A stretch of 64,000 nt of DNA from the NCBI RefSeq assembly GCF_020026915.1, contig NZ_JAINUY010000009.1, positions 1-64,000 of the forward strand, read 5' to 3'. Below the pieces are notes generated by a model. The model did not search any database, was not told where the DNA came from, and was given only the letters and a program-made list of their open reading frames with translations. How positions within the stretch are numbered: the stretch's first letter is position 1; each line of letters starts with the position of its first letter. Source of the stretch: Flavobacterium potami. Its GTDB lineage: Bacteria > Bacteroidota > Bacteroidia > Flavobacteriales > Flavobacteriaceae. Below, one piece after another: positions 60,406 to 64,000 of the stretch. The position numbers and the translations under genes are program-made.

Positions 60406-62850
60406 TTAATAAAATAAATATCCTTTGAATTTTGAAATATCCGATGATAATTTTAAACCATAAATTGCTCCAGCAGAATGATTATCAGGAACTTTAAAAG
60501 TAATTTTTACGTTCTTTTTTCCTTTTAAGCTTTCTGGCAATTCAAAACTTTTCTCATAATATTGCAAAGGCACTTTTTCGCCTAAATCTTCTGTACTCAA
60601 AAGCTGATCATCGGCATAAATTGAAATTCCGTTTCCATTTGAAGCGCTTCCCCAAAAGGTTACGGTTAAAAATTGTTTTGAGGATTTTTCACTTGCTTTC
60701 ATTTCATAAGAGAAACTTTCGTTTTTAGAAGCACTGCGTCCGTAACGATTATTCTCCCAAAAATGTCTTCCGTCTTTTTCTAAAATTCGGACAGAATTAC
60801 CAGCTGTTAATTTATGCTTTTTCTCGTCTAATTCAGAAGAAACATCAATTTCATCGCTTACAATTTTCTGACGCTCAGCAATTTGTTCTTTTGAAAACAT
60901 TTTCAAATAAACTGAATAACGTTGATGATGCATTTGATAAAACGGAATCAAAGTAATCTCATTTGGCTTTCCGTTTAAAATTCCGGCACCTTTGGTTTTG
61001 AATTCTAACTTTTTCCCGGAAACCGGAACAATCCAATTGTTAATATCAGCTTCAGAAGCCAATAATGACGGAATATCATTTTGTGGCGTTACCCAATTAT
61101 TATAGTGCATGGCATAACTTACCAAATCGTTTCCTGGCATTTTGTCTTTTCCTAAAGCTGCCGCCATCACTAACGGACCGCGCATAATGGTAACAAGATT
61201 GGGTTCGTCTTTTGCTCTTTCAATCCAAAAATTTTGAGGCATTTCAATTTTGATCTTATCGCCTTTTTTCCAATTGTTTGAAAGTTCGATTGTTGCGCCC
61301 GGTTTTCCAGTAACAACAGCTTCTTTGTCATTGATCCAAACTTTGGCTTTTCCTGCCCAAGAAGGATAACGAACGATTAATTTATGTGAGAAAGATTTGT
61401 TTTCATTGATTTCCAAATTGATAATATCTTCCTCAGGAAAATTGGTTTTCAAACTGATTTCAAAACCTTTTTCTTCCCATTTCAAAGTAGTCGGAATAAA
61501 TAAATTTAGGAATAAATCGTCATTATTATGAAAGAAAACCGATTCACCGTATTTCGCATGATTTTCCATTCCGGTTCCCACACAACACCAAACTTTTTCC
61601 AAATTATAACCATCACTGTACGATTTGAATCCACCTGGCATTAGCGAAGTATAATACGTTACACCACCAGAATCAGGATCTTGCGAAGCCAGAATATGAT
61701 TGTAAAGTGCACGTTCGAAATAATCCAAATGCTTTAAGTCTCCTGAAACTTCAAAAGCTGTTCTGGCTGTTTTCAGCATATTGTAAGTTGCGCAGGTTTC
61801 ATCAGATGTAAAACCTAAACCTTTTGTTTCGTCTCCTGGTTGTACGTAACGCTCGTAACGCCCGCTTCCGCCGATAACGTGATTATGGCTCGTGTACATT
61901 TGATCCAAGAAATTGAAAGTTGCGTCTTTGCTGACTTTATTTCCGTCAAGCTGATATTGTCTTGCTGTTCCTGCAAAAGTTGGAACCTGCATGTTTACGT
62001 GTCTTCCGTACAAAACATCATTTCCTAAAGCGGTGTTCAAAATCACTTTTTGATGATTGAATTTCATCGAAGCCAACATGTATTTTTTATCTCCTGTAAA
62101 AGCATATAAATCGGCCAAAACTTCATTCATACCACCATGTTCGATATCTAGCATATTATCAAATAAATCTGGATTTGCTTTTAAGGCAAAATCGGCAATT
62201 CTTGAACCTTCATTTTTTAATAATTCAAAAGCAATTTCGCTATTACAATAAATGTAACAATCGCGATAGGCTGCCAAATCTTTGTGAACAACGTACCAAA
62301 AATTCCCCATGCCGCCCCAAGGATAATTGGTTTCATCGCCTCCGTCTAACGTAATTTTTCCGTTTGCTAAATCATGCAGCGGATTGTCCCAATTTTTTCT
62401 TCCTAAAATATAATCCTGATCTGGGTTATTTTTATTGATAATATCGATTGATTCTTTTAAAGAAGCCATCATATAATCGACTCTTTTTTTGTATTCTAAA
62501 TCTCCGGTTTGTGCATACATCAAGGCAATTCCGGAAATATAATGTGGCATCTCGCCCGGTCTAGTATTTTCAGGCTGATTGGATCCGGGATAATTTCCTA
62601 ACAACGGGAGATTAGCTCTCTTACGATATCCATTTAACATGCGGTTGACATCCATACCTAAAAGGTATTTTTGATCCAACTTCATGGCATGATAAAACGG
62701 ACTATTTTCTAATAATCTCGTATCGTGCAATGGAAAGTCTTTCCAGACTATTGGACCATTTTCTTTGACAATATATTTGTTTTTTTCTTGTGCCGAAATA
62801 CTGAAAGCACCTGAAAGTAAAAGTGCTGTAATAAGGTTCTTTTTCATCAA
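60406..62850 (-). CDS. GH127 family protein (beta-L-arabinofuranosidase type), second
   Basis: Secreted, 814 residues, signal peptide about 1-20 (FSISAQ). Same fold as its downstream neighbour: HYISGIALMYAQTGDLEYKK, zinc-site TSDETCATYNMLKT and VWCCVGTGMENHAKYGESVF, then beta domains with a C-terminal sandwich ending in the family-like SAGAIYGLKL. The two proteins differ along their length, so they likely act on different linkages. First gene of a five-gene operon (GH127, GH127, GH2, GH43-like, GH43) with gaps of 3 to 22 bp. No SusCD or regulator for this operon is within the window. Confidence 0.92.
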   Translation of the reverse strand: MMKKNLITALLLSGAFSISAQEKNKYIVKENGPIVWKDFPLHDTRLLENSPFYHAMKLDQKYLLGMDVNRMLNGYRKRANLPLLGNYPGSNQPENTRPGEMPHYISGIALMYAQTGDLEYKKRVDYMMASLKESIDIINKNNPDQDYILGRKNWDNPLHDLANGKITLDGGDETNYPWGGMGNFWYVVHKDLAAYRDCYIYCNSEIAFELLKNEGSRIADFALKANPDLFDNMLDIEHGGMNEVLADLYAFTGDKKYMLASMKFNHQKVILNTALGNDVLYGRHVNMQVPTFAGTARQYQLDGNKVSKDATFNFLDQMYTSHNHVIGGSGRYERYVQPGDETKGLGFTSDETCATYNMLKTARTAFEVSGDLKHLDYFERALYNHILASQDPDSGGVTYYTSLMPGGFKSYSDGYNLEKVWCCVGTGMENHAKYGESVFFHNNDDLFLNLFIPTTLKWEEKGFEISLKTNFPEEDIINLEINENKSFSHKLIVRYPSWAGKAKVWINDKEAVVTGKPGATIELSNNWKKGDKIKIEMPQNFWIERAKDEPNLVTIMRGPLVMAAALGKDKMPGNDLVSYAMHYNNWVTPQNDIPSLLASEADINNWIVPVSGKKLEFKTKGAGILNGKPNEITLIPFYQMHHQRYSVYLKMFSKEQIAERQKIVSDEIDVSSELDEKKHKLTAGNSVRILEKDGRHFWENNRYGRSASKNESFSYEMKASEKSSKQFLTVTFWGSASNGNGISIYADDQLLSTEDLGEKVPLQYYEKSFELPESLKGKKNVKITFKVPDNHSAGAIYGLKLSSDISKFKGYLFY

Positions 62851-63172
62851 AATTTATACTTTAATATATTTTGGGATTTGGATTTGTTTATGAAAATTTA
62901 AATGAGATTTAGTATGTCTCAGAACTTCAAATAAATTAAAATTAGCAGCAATTTATCCGTCTTATTTTCCCATTTTTTAGTCTTTTTGTGTCAAAACCAG
63001 TATTTTTAAAGGTATTTTAGCATTTGCAATTTTTATTACTTCATTCTTCCGAAAAACCGCATTATTCTTGACTTTTTTAATAAAAAATCAAACCTATTAT
63101 TTGCTAAAAAAGCAATCAAAAAGTTTCAATGAACCATTTTTATAAAATTTGGATTGAAAAGGATTGAAAAAG
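62851..63172. other. Spacer with presumed promoter of the GH127 operon
   Basis: AT-rich and without a gene. The best -7-like string on the minus strand is TTTATTTG (near 62935), with a TTG about 15 bp upstream, which is a poor fit. No 21-bp direct repeat of the HTCS operator type is seen, so this operon is probably controlled by another regulator. Confidence 0.45.
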
Positions 63173-63202
63173 AAAATCCGCAAGTCAAATCTTGCGGATT
63201 TT
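63173..63202 (-). terminator. Terminator of the ricin-lectin/T9SS gene
   Basis: Perfect stem aaaatccgcaag (63173-63184) with cttgcggatttt (63191-63202), 6-nt loop, T-rich on the minus strand (TTTTCTTTTTC). It is 24 bp past the stop and separates this gene from the GH127 operon. Confidence 0.85.
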
Positions 63203-63225
63203 TTGTAAAAAAGTGATTTATTTTT

Positions 63226-64000
63226 TTAATTAAGAATGATTTTTTGAGTTGAAATCTTGCTACCTGTTTTGACTTTCAAAATATAAATTCCTTTTGGAAG
63301 ATCATTTAAATCTAAATTGATGGTATTTTCAATTCCGTATGATTTGTCGTAAATCTGTTTGCCATTCATTCCATAAACCTGAACAACAATTTCTTCCTGC
63401 GGATTAGAAACCAAAACATTCACCAATCCTTTTGTTGGATTTGGAAAAACAGTTATTTGAATTTCACTGTTTTGAATTTCCACTTCATCAACAGCTAAAA
63501 CTTCTTCTGCTTTTCCAGGTTTTCCTAAAACACCTTGCCCATTATCTAGTTTTACAAAACTCCATTGTTGTGAAGTCAATTCGTTAGAATCCCATTGTCC
63601 TAATTGAGCACCATTTGTCATATTAGAACCTGGAACTTCCAATGCTTTTCCGCTTTGACGGTTAATCATTTTAAAATAATTTCCAGAAACCGGAACAATA
63701 CTCCATTGCTGATTGCTTGTATTCGCATAATCCTTTTGAGTTGCCAAAGCGCCGTTTGTAGTAGATAAACCAACAATTCCTATTGCTTTGTTAGAATGCA
63801 GAGCTGTGATTTTGTAATATCCTCCGGAAGTCAATTCCAACTGAAATTTCTGATTTGTTCCGCCCAAGTCATCCCATTGTGAAACCGCTGCATCGTTATT
63901 TTGAGAAACGCCTGCAATATCAATTACTTTTCCGCTGTTTCGGTTTACGATTTTGTAAATTCCTTTAGACACCGGAGTTGTGGCATCGCCAATTTTCTCA
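63226..64000 (-). CDS. C-terminal part of a ricin-lectin-domain protein secreted by T9SS (partial)
   Basis: The frame runs open off the right edge. The first possible start inside is GTG at 63972, but codons before it (E-K-I-G-D-A-T-T-P-V) stay open to the boundary, so this is the end of a longer protein. A ricin-type beta-trefoil about 150 residues long is visible from three repeats (YKIVNRNSGKVIDI, YKITALHSNKAIGI, FKMINRQSGKALEV) with QxW-type ends (QQWSIV, QQWSFV). After a linker comes a type A T9SS sorting domain (ITVFPNPTKGLVNV, LPKGIYILKVKTG, TQKIIL). Such tails belong to surface or secreted hydrolases; the catalytic part lies outside the window. Confidence 0.9.
   Translation of the reverse strand, partial: EKIGDATTPVSKGIYKIVNRNSGKVIDIAGVSQNNDAAVSQWDDLGGTNQKFQLELTSGGYYKITALHSNKAIGIVGLSTTNGALATQKDYANTSNQQWSIVPVSGNYFKMINRQSGKALEVPGSNMTNGAQLGQWDSNELTSQQWSFVKLDNGQGVLGKPGKAEEVLAVDEVEIQNSEIQITVFPNPTKGLVNVLVSNPQEEIVVQVYGMNGKQIYDKSYGIENTINLDLNDLPKGIYILKVKTGSKISTQKIILN

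Overview
The window is AT-rich DNA from a Flavobacterium-like member of the Bacteroidota. The evidence is SusC/SusD pairs, a hybrid two-component sensor, a type IX secretion (T9SS) sorting domain, promoters of the TAnnTTTG type, and Flavobacterium-style intergenic inverted repeats. Every supported gene (32) lies on the minus strand, so transcription runs from high to low coordinates. Almost everything belongs to glycan or phosphoester utilisation loci (PULs); no RNA genes, phage, insertion sequences or CRISPR were seen.

Layout. (1) 437-15472: a probable long operon or chain of operons reading inositol oxygenase -> GH2 beta-galactosidase -> HGSNAT-like acetyltransferase -> Na+/solute symporter -> two GH28 -> GH51 -> GH95. 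Most wide junctions carry a large inverted repeat. (2) 15896-21812: a metallophosphoesterase lipoprotein followed by the hybrid two-component regulator (HTCS). (3) 22037-35820: DUF4861-like protein, small secreted protein, two GH92 alpha-mannosidases, SusD, SusC, and GH89 alpha-N-acetylglucosaminidase. (4) 36179-40524: a DUF5995-like protein and an unrecognised 1144-residue multipass membrane protein. (5) 40980-50051: a second PUL with ECF sigma factor, FecR anti-sigma, STN-type SusC, SusD, a metallophosphoesterase and a glycerophosphodiester phosphodiesterase. (6) 50398-62850: an MGH1-like glycosidase, two GH43-type proteins, GH2 with malectin-like domain, and two GH127 beta-L-arabinofuranosidase-family proteins. 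(7) 63226 to the right edge: the C-terminus of a ricin-lectin/T9SS protein.

The main result links regions 1-3. The same direct repeat (ATGGAY..., two copies exactly 21 bp apart) lies at the same distance upstream of the -7 box of three genes: inositol oxygenase, SusC and GH89. This looks like the HTCS operator. It ties inositol catabolism to an alpha-GlcNAc-ase, two alpha-mannosidases, a beta-galactosidase, an HGSNAT-like alpha-glucosaminide acetyltransferase and a phosphoesterase. I infer that the target is an inositol-phosphate glycan, such as a GPI anchor of plant arabinogalactan proteins or a plant/fungal glycosyl inositol phosphorylceramide, with pectic side chains as an alternative or additional target. 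The neighbouring ECF-controlled phosphodiester locus and the arabinose-directed operon fit growth on plant material.

Gene functions are from family recognition by eye; no database search was run.
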